Assembly: GCA_963707445.1 (NCBI GenBank)
Contig: CAVPPW010000019.1
Location: 62,001-126,000 of the forward strand
Source of the DNA: JALORV01 sp963707445
GTDB taxonomy: Bacteria; Pseudomonadota; Gammaproteobacteria; Burkholderiales; Burkholderiaceae_F
Direction: 5' to 3'
DNA: 64,000 nt
Numbering within the stretch: the stretch's first letter is position 1; the number at the start of each line of letters is the position of its first letter. Position numbers and translations under genes: made by a program. Under the pieces are notes generated by a model that did not search any database, was not told the DNA's origin, and was given only the letters and a program-made list of their open reading frames with translations. This document shows positions 1 to 9,355 of this stretch, in pieces.

Positions 1-554
1 GGCGTGTGATTGAAGGTGTACTCGCCGATCAAACGCTCTGATTGGCGATCGACCGCGAGAAGTTGGAATCGTGCAGTGTGCGCATCGGCGGCACGAATGT
101 TTTTGGTTCCCGGTGTCAATACGACCTCACCGGTCGTGCGGTTGAAGGGAATGTCGCGCAAGCGCTGCTGTCCGGCCTGGTCGAAGAACACCACGTCAAC
201 CTGTTCGACAGCCCCAAGCGGAGCTTCGAGGCGTGTGATCAGAAGGTCATCGTCCGGCGCAACGGTGCAATGGATGCTGCCGTTGCACGGCACCCGATAT
301 TCGCGCAGTCGAAGCCCCTGCGCTGCCAGGCGCGCGACGAAGGCATCGGTCAGCACGACGTGCACCGCACCTTGCCGCACCAGCGCGCGGATTCCGCCGG
401 CCAGCTCAACCACGCTCTGAAGGTTCTTGGAGCACTCATCACAACCGAGCAGGTGTTCATCGACACGGGCCTCGCCCGCCTCATCGAGCTCGCCGAGCCA
501 GTACTCGACGAGCGTGGCGAAGGCTATCGGCGCGGAGCAAGCGGGCCGGCTCAT
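1..554 (-). CDS. Zinc-finger anti-sigma factor, 3' end outside the window
   Basis: The minus strand reads from an ATG at 554 to the window edge with no stop (184 codons seen). Near residue 34 there is a His-x3-Cys-x2-Cys motif (H34, C38, C41), the zinc-binding signature of the zf-HC2/ZAS anti-sigma family, in which the N-terminal domain holds an ECF sigma factor inactive. The rest (residues about 55-184) is a soluble domain with no membrane segment in view, so this looks cytoplasmic or truncated before a membrane anchor. Its start overlaps the stop of the upstream sigma gene (ATGA), which supports translational coupling and the sigma/anti-sigma assignment. The C-terminal domain is not recognised, so the signal it senses is unknown. 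Confidence 0.72.
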   Translation of the reverse strand, partial: MSRPACSAPIAFATLVEYWLGELDEAGEARVDEHLLGCDECSKNLQSVVELAGGIRALVRQGAVHVVLTDAFVARLAAQGLRLREYRVPCNGSIHCTVAPDDDLLITRLEAPLGAVEQVDVVFFDQAGQQRLRDIPFNRTTGEVVLTPGTKNIRAADAHTARFQLLAVDRQSERLIGEYTFNHT

Positions 555-1125
555 GCCGCCACCTTCGCGCCCGTGACGCAGTCGCGCAGCCGCTGCAGTC
601 CGCGATGGCGGATCACGCGCACGTTGCCTTCCGACAATCCCAGCTCGCGCGGCTACTGCCGCGGCCGGCTGGTCGTCGTAAAACGTCAACACCAGCACCG
701 AGCGCTCGCGCTCCGATAAGCCATCCATACAGTGCAGGAGCCGTTCGTGATCGAGGCGCGGCGCAATCGATGAGTCCGCGATCGGGACGTCGTCGGCGAA
801 CTCGGTCAGCAGCCGCTCGCGCCGGGCATAAGTGCGGCGCAACTCGAGCACCACCATCCGGCACATGCCGAGCATGAAGGAGGCGAGCATTTCCGGCTCC
901 CTGAGCTTTCCGGCCCGCAGCCGCTCGAGCGTCATCATCAGCACCTGCTGGGCCAGGTCGGCCGCGGCGTGCTCGTCGCGCAGGTGCCTGAGCCCGTAAA
1001 GGCGCAGCGCGCGGAGCCATGCGGCGACAAAGCTCGGCTTCTGCCTCGGCGTCACCACCGTGCGGCGCCGCCGCAATCCGGCGCGCCAGGGAGGCGTCGT
1101 CAAACGCATCGGGGATCTGGGCCAT
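551..1125 (-). CDS. ECF sigma factor, two frameshifts
   Basis: This encodes an extracytoplasmic-function sigma-70 factor of about 190 residues. The start is ATG 1125. Sigma region 2 can be read as LAQQVLMMTLERLRAG followed by a region matching the core-binding helix, and region 4 as GLSERERSVLVLTFYDD then LGLSEGNVRVIRHRGL, the DNA-binding helix-turn-helix. The protein must be read in three frames: one shift lies near 1015 and one near 650, each repaired by removing one base. The last codons overlap the anti-sigma start in an ATGA. Codon use and domain order remain normal, so sequence errors are more likely than a dead gene. The divergent metallo-hydrolase gene is a probable target. Confidence 0.75.
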
Positions 1126-1161
1126 CTTTCACCAAGCCAGCATAACGCGGGCGCCTTTCGA

Positions 1162-1202
1162 CAAGGATGTGTAACGAAACGGCGGCTCGTTACACATCCT
1201 TG
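1162..1202. promoter_or_regulatory. Perfect 16-bp inverted repeat between divergent genes
   Basis: CAAGGATGTGTAACGA (1162-1177) is repeated exactly in inverse at 1187-1202 with a 9-bp spacer. It lies 36 bp upstream of the ECF sigma start and 41 bp upstream of the MBL-fold gene. The symmetry suggests either a two-fold operator or two opposed promoters each using the GTAACG-like half-site. It has no T-tract and lies between divergent starts, so a terminator is unlikely. The function is inferred from position only. Confidence 0.6.
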
Positions 1203-1243
1203 AGCAACAAACGCTTTTCACCCCACACCGTACGGAGGCTCCA

Positions 1244-1996
1244 ATGATTACCAATCAGCAGTCCGGCACCAATCTTCATGAGATCGCCGATGGGATCTAC
1301 CGCATCAACACGCCGGTCGCCATTCCCGGCGGCCCCGATCAATTCAGTTTCAATCAATACCTGATCGTCGACGACGCGCCGCTGCTGTTCCACACCGGTC
1401 CGCGGCGATTGTTTCCGCTGGTGCAGGAGGCCGTGAGGCGCGCCATGCCGGTCGAGCGCCTGCGTTACGTGGCTTTCTCGCACGGCGAAGCCGACGAGTG
1501 CGGATCGCTGGACGAGTGGCTTGCGGCGGCGCCCCGTGCGGAAACGGTGTGCGGGCAGATTGCCGCGATGCTGTCGGCCAACGACGCCAGGGACCGGCCG
1601 ACGCGCGCGCTCGCGGACGGCGAGGTGCTCGCGCTTGGGAAACACGCGGTCCGCTGGTTCGACACACCCCACGTCCCGCACGGGTGGGACTGCGGACTGA
1701 TGATGGAAACGGCGACACGCACGTTTCTGTGCGGTGATCTGTTCACGCAAGGCGGTGCCGGGGAGACACCGTTGACCGAATCCGACATCCTCGGCCCGAG
1801 CGAGGCGTTCCGCGCGCCGATGGACTACTACTCGCACGCGCCGGACACGATGGCGATCCTCGAGCGCCTCGCACGCGAGCAGCCAACGACGCTCGCCTGC
1901 ATGCACGGCAGCGCCTTCCGTGGCGATGGAGCGGCATTGCTGAGAGCGCTTGCGCAGAGCCTGAGTGCTCGGCCCCAATTGCGAGAGGCGGCGTAG
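1244..1996 (+). CDS. MBL-fold diiron protein (flavodiiron/ODP type)
   Basis: This 250-residue protein belongs to the metallo-beta-lactamase fold and resembles the diiron half of flavodiiron proteins. The ligand pattern is H80-x-E82-x-D84, H146 (in PHVPHGWD), D165 (CGDLF) and H221 (CMHGS). The Glu in the first motif is typical of the oxygen-binding diiron branch, as opposed to hydrolytic lactamases. No flavodoxin domain follows, so it may sense or reduce O2, NO or peroxide with a separate partner. The start is well supported by GGAGG at 1234-1238, five bases before the ATG. It is transcribed away from an ECF sigma/anti-sigma pair across a perfect inverted repeat. Substrate and role are not known. 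Confidence 0.8.
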   Translation: MITNQQSGTNLHEIADGIYRINTPVAIPGGPDQFSFNQYLIVDDAPLLFHTGPRRLFPLVQEAVRRAMPVERLRYVAFSHGEADECGSLDEWLAAAPRAETVCGQIAAMLSANDARDRPTRALADGEVLALGKHAVRWFDTPHVPHGWDCGLMMETATRTFLCGDLFTQGGAGETPLTESDILGPSEAFRAPMDYYSHAPDTMAILERLAREQPTTLACMHGSAFRGDGAALLRALAQSLSARPQLREAA

Positions 1997-2014
1997 GCAG
2001 CGCTATCGGGCCGA

Positions 2015-2042
2015 GCTGCCAGCCGTGGGTTCGGCTGGCAGC
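2015..2042 (+). terminator. Strong hairpin after the MBL gene
   Basis: GCTGCCAGCC (2015-2024) pairs perfectly with GGCTGGCAGC (2033-2042) around an 8-base loop, 19 bp after the MBL stop. There is no clear T-run, so it may be a weak terminator or an mRNA-stabilising 3' hairpin. Confidence 0.5.
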
Positions 2043-2167
2043 CGCCCGTGATCCAAAGCGGTGGAAGGGGACAGACGGTAGGTCAAAGCCATTGCTCTTG
2101 TCGGCGTTTTTGACATACCCGAAACGTGTCATGGGCTAACCGCTTGAATAAGCAGAACAACCAAGTT

Positions 2168-2183
2168 TGGTACGAAGCATGCT
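2168..2183 (+). promoter_or_regulatory. Probable sigma-54 promoter
   Basis: TGGTACGAAGCATGCT matches the sigma-54 consensus TGGCACG-N4-TTGCW at all but two positions, and the invariant GG (2169-2170) and GC (2181-2182) have the required spacing. The predicted start of transcription is near 2193, about 40 bases before the PEP-CTERM gene. Sigma-54 control with the PrsK/PrsR two-component system is established for PEP-CTERM genes in other proteobacteria, which supports the call. Confidence 0.65.
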
Positions 2184-2231
2184 TTACTAGCTATACGCAG
2201 CAGTCCGCATTGACGACGGAGAGGATCAGTG

Positions 2232-2999
2232 ATGAGCCCAAATTGCAAGAAATACATTGCAAGCGTCGCGCTCAGCGGGCTGATGGCCGTGGTTGCTCCG
2301 GCTGCCCACGCGACGTTGTTGCTTGCGGGAAACATCAACGGGACGACTTTCTGTGCCGCCGATCAAAACGTCGGATGCGGTTTCGGAATGGTGATCCTGG
2401 ATGGCGATCCCGACGTCAACCAGTTGGGGATAGCCACGATCATCATCGCTGGCGTTCAGGTGTTTAACTCGCAGCACATAGCGACGTACGGGCCGCCGAC
2501 CAACATCCTGAACAGCTCATCCTTGCAGATCATCAATACCAATAACTTCGCGGTGGATATTCTGGTTACGGTAAGCGCGACGGACTTCGTGCCTGCGTCG
2601 GATACAGCGTTTACATCAGGTAGCGGCACGTTTCAGAACGTTAGCGGTGCAACCGCCGAGCTCCGGTGGTGGAACGACCCGACCAATCAGCAAGGTGCTG
2701 AAGCACCCAACGACACCCCCGGAAACCTGCTCGACTTTTTCAGTGTCGTCGCCCCATTTGCGCCGTTCTCCTTTGCCCATAACGGCGGGCCGTTCAACGT
2801 CGCGGATCCACTGCCTTACTCCATGACGCTGCAGTTTCATCTGACGTTGCCGGCCCATGCAGTGTTGGTCAGCCGCGGCCAGACGGTAAACAAGGACGTA
2901 CTGACGGTCCCGGAGCCGGCATCTCCGCTGCTTCTCGGAGCGGGCTTGCTCTTGCTTGCCTTGCAGTTTCGCAAGCATCGGTCAAACAGGGTCGGCTAG
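2232..2999 (+). CDS. PEP-CTERM sorting-signal protein
   Basis: This is an exported surface or matrix protein of 255 residues. The N-terminus is a signal peptide (about residues 1-27, ending AAHA). The C-terminus has the full PEP-CTERM tripartite signal: VPEPAS, a hydrophobic stretch and a basic tail (RKHR), which is cleaved by an exosortase in the inner membrane. The middle is rich in Asn, Thr and Ser and matches no domain I recognise. ATG 2232 is preferred to the in-frame GTG at 2229 because GGAGAGG lies just upstream. It stands alone: a sigma-54-like promoter precedes it and a terminator follows. No exosortase gene is in this window. Confidence 0.85.
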   Translation: MSPNCKKYIASVALSGLMAVVAPAAHATLLLAGNINGTTFCAADQNVGCGFGMVILDGDPDVNQLGIATIIIAGVQVFNSQHIATYGPPTNILNSSSLQIINTNNFAVDILVTVSATDFVPASDTAFTSGSGTFQNVSGATAELRWWNDPTNQQGAEAPNDTPGNLLDFFSVVAPFAPFSFAHNGGPFNVADPLPYSMTLQFHLTLPAHAVLVSRGQTVNKDVLTVPEPASPLLLGAGLLLLALQFRKHRSNRVG

Positions 3000-3000
3000 C

Positions 3001-3458
3001 TTGCCGTCGTCTTGAGCGCGGCAGATCCACGCTTGCGCTAAAAGCTAACCGGGCCACTGCGACGCGAGAGCAGTGGCCTTTTCTTTGTGTCTGCAGGGCA
3101 GGGCGGCTGGATCGCCTTTCGGGCCGTTAGCTGACGCTGCCGGCGGGCGCGGCCGCGCTGCATGGTCGACATTACCGCTGACGCATCGGCAAGCCGTAAC
3201 CGACTAGCCGCGCCGCTTCCCCACGGCTGGTCGGAGTTCTTAGTTCCTTCTCGACTTCTAGCTCGCGCGCACCGCGCAACGGCGGCATGCGCGTCGTCGT
3301 TCGCGACCATCTCGCGAGAGCCTCGCGGGTGTCTTCTTCCGCTCTTGTTTGCGCTTCATGACGCTCCGGCGAGCTTCGAGTGCGGCCGATGTTGCGCAGT
3401 ATCCTTGAAAGCCTGGCACGAGGACCGCTTCGAGTGGCCCCCGGAATGGAGCAGAGCG
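3001..3458. other. Intergenic region, no gene seen
   Basis: These 458 bases separate the PEP-CTERM gene from the aminotransferase operon. Apart from the terminator at 3052 I see no convincing gene. An open frame entering from 3162 joins the aminotransferase frame but lacks a ribosome site and looks random. Confidence 0.5.
3052..3086 (+). terminator. Rho-independent terminator of the PEP-CTERM gene
   Basis: GGCCACTGC (3052-3060) pairs perfectly with GCAGTGGCC (3070-3078) and is followed by TTTTCTTT. This is a classic intrinsic terminator 52 bases after the stop codon. Confidence 0.9.
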
Positions 3459-4834
3459 ATGAACAAGCCCGCGAGCCTGGCTGAACTGGACAAGCTGCAG
3501 TCGATCCACCCGTTCACCAACCTGCGGAAGCACGAGCAGAAGGGCCCGGTCGTGATGACGCGCGGCCGCGGGATCTATGTTTACGACGACCAGGGCCGGG
3601 AGTACATCGAAGGCATGGCCGGGCTCTGGTGCGCATCGCTTGGGTTTTCCGATGAGCGCCTGATTGCGGCGGCCACGCGCCAGCTCAACACGCTGCCGTA
3701 CTACCACGGGTTCGCACACAAGACTTCGGACGTGGCAGTGCGCGCGGCGGCCGATCTGCTTGCGCTGGCACCGGCGACGCATGGCGCGGGTCATCTTCGG
3801 CACCAGCGGCTCGGATGCCAACGACACCGCGATCAAGCTGGTGCGCTACTACAACAACGCGCTCGGCCGACCGGCGAAGAAGAAGATCATCGCCCGCACC
3901 AAGGGCTACCACGGCGTCAGCGTCGCGGCCGCCACACTGACCGGGCTGCCGCACCTGCACACCGGCTTCGATCTGCCGGGGCCGGATGTCGTGCGCGCCG
4001 ACTGTCCGCACCACTATCGCTTCGCCCAGGTCGGCGAAGGCGAAGAGGCGTTTGCGGCGCGGTTGGCGCGACAACTTCAGGCGCTGATAGAAAAGGAAGG
4101 CGCAGACAACATCGCGGCGTTCATCGCCGAACCGGTGATGGGCGCGGGCGGCGTGATCCTCGCCGCCGGCCGGTTACTTCGACCTCATCCAGCCGATCCT
4201 GAAGCACTACGACATCCTTCTGATCGCCGACGAGGTGATCTGCGGCTTCGGTCGCACCGGCCGCATGTGGGGCAGCCAGACCTACGACATCGAGCCCGAC
4301 ATCGTCACCTGCGCAAAGGCACTGACCGGCGGCTACGTGCCGTTTTCGGCCACGATGGTGTCGGAGCGCGTCTACCAGCCGATCGCCGAGCAGTCGGCCA
4401 AGATCGGCATGTTCGGGCACGGCTACACGTACTCGAGCCATCCGCTCGGCGCGGCGGTCGCGATCGAGGCGATGAAGATCTATCGCGAGACCGACATCGT
4501 GGCGCGCGTGCGCGAGAAGGCGCCGCAGTTCCAGGACGGACTTCGCAAGCTGCTCGACAGCCCGATCGTCGGCGAAGTGCGCGGCGTCGGGCTGATCGCG
4601 GCGGTCGAACTGGTGAAGGACAAGGCGACGAAGGAGTCCTTTCCGGCGGCGGCGGCCGTGGCGCGCTACTTCGCCGAGCGCGCGCATGCGCACGGGCTCG
4701 TCGTGCGTCCGCTCGGTGAGGCCGTTGCGTTGTGCCCGCCGCTCGTCATCACGCCGGCCGAGATCGACGAGATGCTCGCGCGCTTCACGCGCGCGCTGCG
4801 CGACACCGAGAGCTACGTGCTGCAGTCGCAGTGA
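3459..4834 (+). CDS. Class III aminotransferase, two frameshifts
   Basis: This is a PLP-dependent omega-aminotransferase of about 458 residues, of the putrescine/beta-alanine:pyruvate type. ATG 3459 follows GGAG at 3448-3451. Visible landmarks are GMAGLWCASLGF near residue 52, FGTSGSDAND (PLP phosphate site), the KGYHGVS segment, FIAEPVMGAGG, ADEVICGFGRTG and CAKALTGGY with the Schiff-base lysine. Two single-base shifts (near 3785 and 4170) split the protein into three frames. The stop overlaps the next gene's GTG start, so transaminase and transporter are one operon, suggesting uptake and deamination of an amine such as a polyamine. Exact substrate unknown. Confidence 0.85.
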
Positions 4835-5929
4835 CGCCCATTGTCGAGTTCGACGGGGTCTGCAAGACCTACGACGGCGTCGCTCGACGTCGTCGACGAG
4901 CTCGACCTCGCGATCGCCGAGGGCGAGTTCCTGACGCTGCTCGGGCCGTCCGGATCGGGCAAGACGACGACGCTGATGATGCTGGCCGGCTTCGAGACGC
5001 CGACGGCGGGCGACATCCGCTCGAAGGGCAAGCCGATCGGTCGCTGCCGCCGTACCAGCGCAACATCGGCATGGTGTTCCAGAACTACGCGCTGTTCCCG
5101 CACATGACGGTGGCCGAGAACATCGGCTTTCCCGCTGTCGGTGCGCGGCATCGGCAAGGACGAGATCGCCGCAGCGCGTCGAAGCGCGCGCTCGACATGG
5201 TGCGGCTGCCGGGACTCGGAGACGCGCATGCCGGCGCAGCTCTCCGGCGGCCAGCAGCAGCGCGTGGCGGTGGCGCGCGCGCTGGTGTTCGAGCCGCAAG
5301 CTGATCCTGATGGACGAGCCGCTCGGGCGCGCTCGACAAGCAGCTGCGCGAGGAGATGCAGCTCGAGATCCGGCGGACTGCACGAGCGGCTCGGCGTGAC
5401 GATGGTCTACGTCACGCACGACCAGTCCGAGGCGCTGACGATGTCCGACCGCATCGCCGTGTTCCAGCACGGCCGGATCCAGCAGCTCGACGATCCCCGA
5501 CGGCTCTACGAACGACCCGTCAACCCGTTCGTCGCGTCGTTCATCGGCGAGAACAACCGGCTGAAGGCGCGGTTCGTCGAGGACAGCGACGCCGGCGAAT
5601 GCGCGGTGCAGATCGAAGGCGGCGCGACGGTGCGCGGCCACGCCGCCGGCGCCGTGCCGGGCCCAGGCGCCCGGTCACCGTGTCGCTGCGGCCGGAGCAG
5701 GTCAATGTGGTCGCGGCATACGACCGAGGCGGATGCGGACAACCGGTTGCCGGCGCGCGTGGCGCGAGACTATCTTTCTCGGCGACCATGTGCGCGTGTG
5801 CCTGCAGACGGCCGCCGGTGAACTCGTCGCGAACGTGTCCGTCGCAGGCGGCGCACGGGCTGCCGGCGACGGGTGCGGCGGCGAGTCGCGCAGTGGGCGG
5901 CCGCGAGCACAGTCGTGTTTCCGGAGTGA
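4831..5929 (+). CDS. ABC transporter ATPase, PotA type, many frameshifts
   Basis: This is the nucleotide-binding subunit of a polyamine/opine-type importer. The GTG start overlaps the aminotransferase stop (GTGA). Across the frames one reads the Walker A (GPSGSGKTT, about 4947-4973), the Q-loop (MVFQNYALFPHMT), the signature (LSGGQQQRVAVARAL), Walker B (LILMDEPLG) and the H-loop (VTHDQSEALTMSD), then a TOBE-like C-terminal domain. At least nine shifts are needed, for example near 4880, 5040, 5131, 5175, 5220, 5297, 5326, 5375, 5660, 5724 and 5769. Several are repaired by dropping one base of a doubled or tripled base. The stop is TGA 5927-5929. Confidence 0.8.
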
Positions 5930-5964
5930 ACCGGTCAGAACCGCGATAGCGGCAAGGAGGAGCA

Positions 5965-7040
5965 ATGCACTTCAGCATGAAGCAGTTGAGGTCTGACCGC
6001 AGCTGCCGTTGGCACCGCTGTCGCCGTTGACAGCCGATGGAGCGCGCGCAGGGCGCGACCGTTGTCGGTCGTGTCGTGGGGCGGCGCCTACCAGGACGCG
6101 CAGAGGGAGGTCTACTTCAAGCCGTTCATGGAACAGACCAAGGTCAAGATGGTCGACGAAAACTGGGACGGCGGCGTCGGCATGCTGCGCGCCAAGATCC
6201 AGGGCGGCAACAACAACTGGGACGTGGTGCAGGTCGAATCGCGAGGAGCTGCTGCTCGGCTGCGAGGAAGGCCTGTTCGAGAAGCTCGACTGGGCCAAGC
6301 TCGGCGGCAAGGACAAGTACCTGCCCGGACGCCGTCAACGACTGCGGCGTCGGCGCGATCGTCTACAGCTTCGTCCTCGCCTACGACGGCGACAAGATCA
6401 AGGACGACGCGCCGAAGAACTGGGCCGACTTCTGGAACACTGCAGAAGTGGCCGGGCAAGCGCGCGCTGCGCAAGGGGCCGAAGACGACGCTCGAGATCG
6501 CGCTGCATGGCCGACGGCGTCGCGCCGCAGGACGTCTACAAGACGCTCGCCACGCCGGCCGGCGTCGATCGCGCGTTCAAGAAGCTCGATCGCAGTTGAA
6601 GCCGAATCTGATCTGGTGGGAAAAGGGCTCGCAGCCGCCGCAGATGCTGGCCTCCGGCGAGGTGGTGATGATCGACGCCTACAACGGCCGCATCGCCGCC
6701 GCGAACGACGAAGGACAAGAAGAACTTCAAGATCGTCTGGACGAACAACCTCTACACGATCGACTCGTGGGTCATCATGAAGGGCATCGCCGAACAAGGC
6801 CGCACGCCGAGAAGTTCCTGGTCTTCGTCAACGATCCGCAGAACCAGAAGAACCTGCCGCCGAAGATCCCGTACGGCGTGACGGCGAAGGCGGCGACTGC
6901 GCTGATCGACAAGAGCGTGCTGCCGAACCTCGCGACGGCGCCGGAGAACTTCAAGGCGGTCGCTGTACATCAACGACAAGTTCTGGCTCGAGAACCTCGA
7001 CAAGCTGAACCAGCGCTTCAACGCCTGGGTCGCGAAGTAG
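5965..7040 (+). CDS. Periplasmic substrate-binding protein, PotD type, many frameshifts
   Basis: This is the solute-binding subunit of the ABC importer, about 350 residues. ATG 5965 follows a near-perfect ribosome site, AAGGAGG at 5954-5960. Frames together give SWGGAYQDAQREVYFKPF, VGAIVYSFVLAYD, KNWADFWN, the GVDRAFKKLD segment, WWEKGSQPPQMLASGEV and the C-terminal LNQRFNAWVAK, as in spermidine/putrescine-binding proteins (bacterial solute-binding family 1/8). The signal peptide is broken by a shift just after residue 10, and about eight more shifts follow. Where the frame is clean the sequence is normal, so base errors rather than decay are likely. Confidence 0.8.
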
Positions 7041-7111
7041 GACTGAACCGCACGCTGCAGCCGGCATCGGACCTCGTTGCCGGCTCGGCGCGCGGCTTGC
7101 ATTGAGCAAAC

Positions 7112-8408
7112 GTGCAGGTTCGTGCGTCAGCGGAAGCGGTGACCGCCCGCGCGCGGTACGGAACTCGGCGCGCACTTCGAGCCTGATCCGCTCGCTTGCG
7201 CAGCAGCTGGCTGCCGCGGAGCGATCCAGGAAGTGGCGCGCATTCCTGCTGACTGCCCGCTTCTGCTGTTCCTGCTGCTGACGTTCCTCGGGCCGATCGG
7301 CGCGATGCTGACGCGCGGCGTCGTCGACACCGAGATCGCGCGCATCCTGCCGAACGTCGCGCGCGCGCTCCGGCGCTGGGACGGCCGCGACTCTGCCGGA
7401 CGAGACGACGTTCGCCGCGCTGATCGCCGACATTCGCGCGGCGCGCGAGGCGGGCACGCTGGCACCGCCGCCACGCGGCTCAACTACGACATCAGCGGCT
7501 TCCGCTCGCTGCTCTTCGCCACCGGGCGGCGGTCTGCCCGACCGAGCTGAGCGGCTTCGGCGCGCGACACTCTGATCGACATCGATCCCAGGTGGGGCGA
7601 GCGTCGAGACCTGGGGCGCGATCCGCGCGCGTCGGGCCCGGTGACTTCGCTCTTCGTTCTTGCGGCGCGCTCGATCTCCGGCGCGACGCCGACGGCGAGT
7701 TCATCGGCGCGCCGGCCGAGCAGAGGATCTTCGCGCAGGTGCTGGTCCGCACGTTCGGCATCTGCGACGGCTGTGACGGTGCTCTGCCTGGTGCTCGGCT
7801 ACCCGCTCGCGTACGTGCTGGCGTCGCTGCCGACACGCACGGCGAACGCTGCTGCTCGTTCCTGGTGCTGCTGCCGTTCTGGACGTCGCTGCTGGTGCGC
7901 ACCGTCGGCTTGGGTCGTGCTGCTGCAGCACGAAGGCGTCCTGAACCAGCGCTGCTGCAGACTCGGAATGATCGACGAGCCGCTCGATGCTCTTCTATCG
8001 CCGTGCGCGGTCTATGTGGCGATGATGCACGTGCTGCTGCCGTTCATGGTGCTGCCGCTGTATGCGTGATGCGCAGCATTCCGCCTGCGTCATGTGCGCG
8101 CTGCGCTGTCGCTGGGCGCCACGCCGATCACGGCGTTCTGGCGCGTCTACGTGCCGCAGACGCTGCCCGGCGATCGGCGCCGGCGTGCCTGATGGTGTTC
8201 ATCCAGGCGCTCGGCTACTACATCACGCCGGCGCTGGTCGGCGGCGCCGACGACCAGATGATCAGCTACTTCATCGCCTTCTACGCCAGCGAAGACGATC
8301 AACTGGGGCATGGCCGCGGCGCTTTCGATGATGCTGCTTGCCGCCACGGTGGCGCTGTACGCGGTCTACGACCGTCTGATCGGCATCGATCGCATCCGCA
8401 TGACATGA
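7112..8408 (+). CDS. ABC permease, PotB type, many frameshifts
   Basis: This is the first inner-membrane permease of the importer, about 430 residues. A membrane segment LLLFLLLTFLGPIGAML lies near the N-terminus, followed by a long periplasmic insert (7320-7740) and then five more hydrophobic segments. The EAA-type loop reads LSLGATPITAFWRVYVPQTLPG once shifts are repaired. The long insert between the first two membrane segments is a mark of the PotB-like branch. The start is uncertain because of shifts; GTG 7112 is the best guess. The stop overlaps the next permease start (ATGA). At least ten shifts are present. Confidence 0.72.
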
Positions 8409-9247
8409 CTTCGACGCGACCTGCCTACGAGACGACGGGCCAGCGGATCAGCCGCTATGCCCTGTGGTGCTTCGCCGGCATGGTGCTGTTCTTTCTGGTC
8501 GCGCCGATCGGCGTCATCGTGCCGCTGTCGTTTTCGTCGGGATCGTTCCTCCACTTCCCGCTGCCCGGCTTGTCAGCTGCGCTGGTACGAGGACTTTTTC
8601 TCGTCCGACGTTCTGGCTGCCCTCGCTCAAGAACAGCCTGATCGTCGGGACAGGCGCGACGCTGATCGCGACGATGCTTGGCACGCTCGCCGCGTTCGGC
8701 TTCTGGCGCGCGCGGTTTCCGGTGCGGCGCCTCCTCTTCGGCGTGCTGATCTGCGCCGATGGTCGTGCCGGTGGTCATCGTCGCGGTCGGCGTCTACTTC
8801 GCGTTCGCGCCGCTCGGGCTGATCGACGGCTATCTCGGGCTGATCCTGGCGCACGCCGACGCTCGGCGCGCCGTTCGTGCGTGGTGACCGTTCTTGCGAC
8901 GCTGGCGGGATTCGATCGCAACCTGCTCAACGCGGCGGCGAGCCTGGGCGCGTCGCCGATGACGACGTTCCGCCGCGTCACGCTGCCGCTCATCCTTCCC
9001 GGCGTGTTCGTCGGGCGCGGTGTTCGCGTTTGCGACGTCGTTCGACGAGGTGGTCGTGGCGCTGCTGCTGACGGGCCCCGGCCAGCGCACGCTGCCGCGC
9101 CAGATGTTCGCCGGCATCAACGACAACATCAGCCTCACCATCACGGCCGCCGCGACGCTGCTGATAGTGCTCGCCTGCGTGCTGCTTGTCGTTGCCGAGG
9201 CCCTACGTCGCCGTTCGGAGCTGCTGCGGACGGGTAAATCTGGGTGA
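8405..9247 (+). CDS. ABC permease, PotC type, several frameshifts
   Basis: This is the second permease subunit, about 280 residues. It starts at ATG 8405 overlapping the previous stop. Visible parts are the first membrane segment (ALWCFAGMVLFFLVAPIG), NSLIVGTGATLIATMLGTL, the EAA loop (AASLGASPMTTFRRVTLPLILPG), FATSFDEVVVALLLTG and a C-terminal membrane segment ending in a basic tail. The conserved EAA-like motif contacts the ATPase. Shifts fall near 8580, 8615, 8755, 8865 and 9015. It is the last gene of the operon; no clear terminator follows. Confidence 0.75.
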
Positions 9248-9355
9248 ACGGTTTGCGCGACGTCGAGGTCGACGCCTGCGCCAGTTCATCATCGAGGCAA
9301 GCCGACGAGGTGGCCGGGGGGCGGCGACCACGCTTTCGATTAGCAGCGGGTGCTC

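Noticed and set aside
4121..5641. Minus-strand open frame of 506 codons
   Set aside because: It is antisense to the aminotransferase and ABC ATPase, rich in Arg/His/Ala and without homology; a by-product of high GC.
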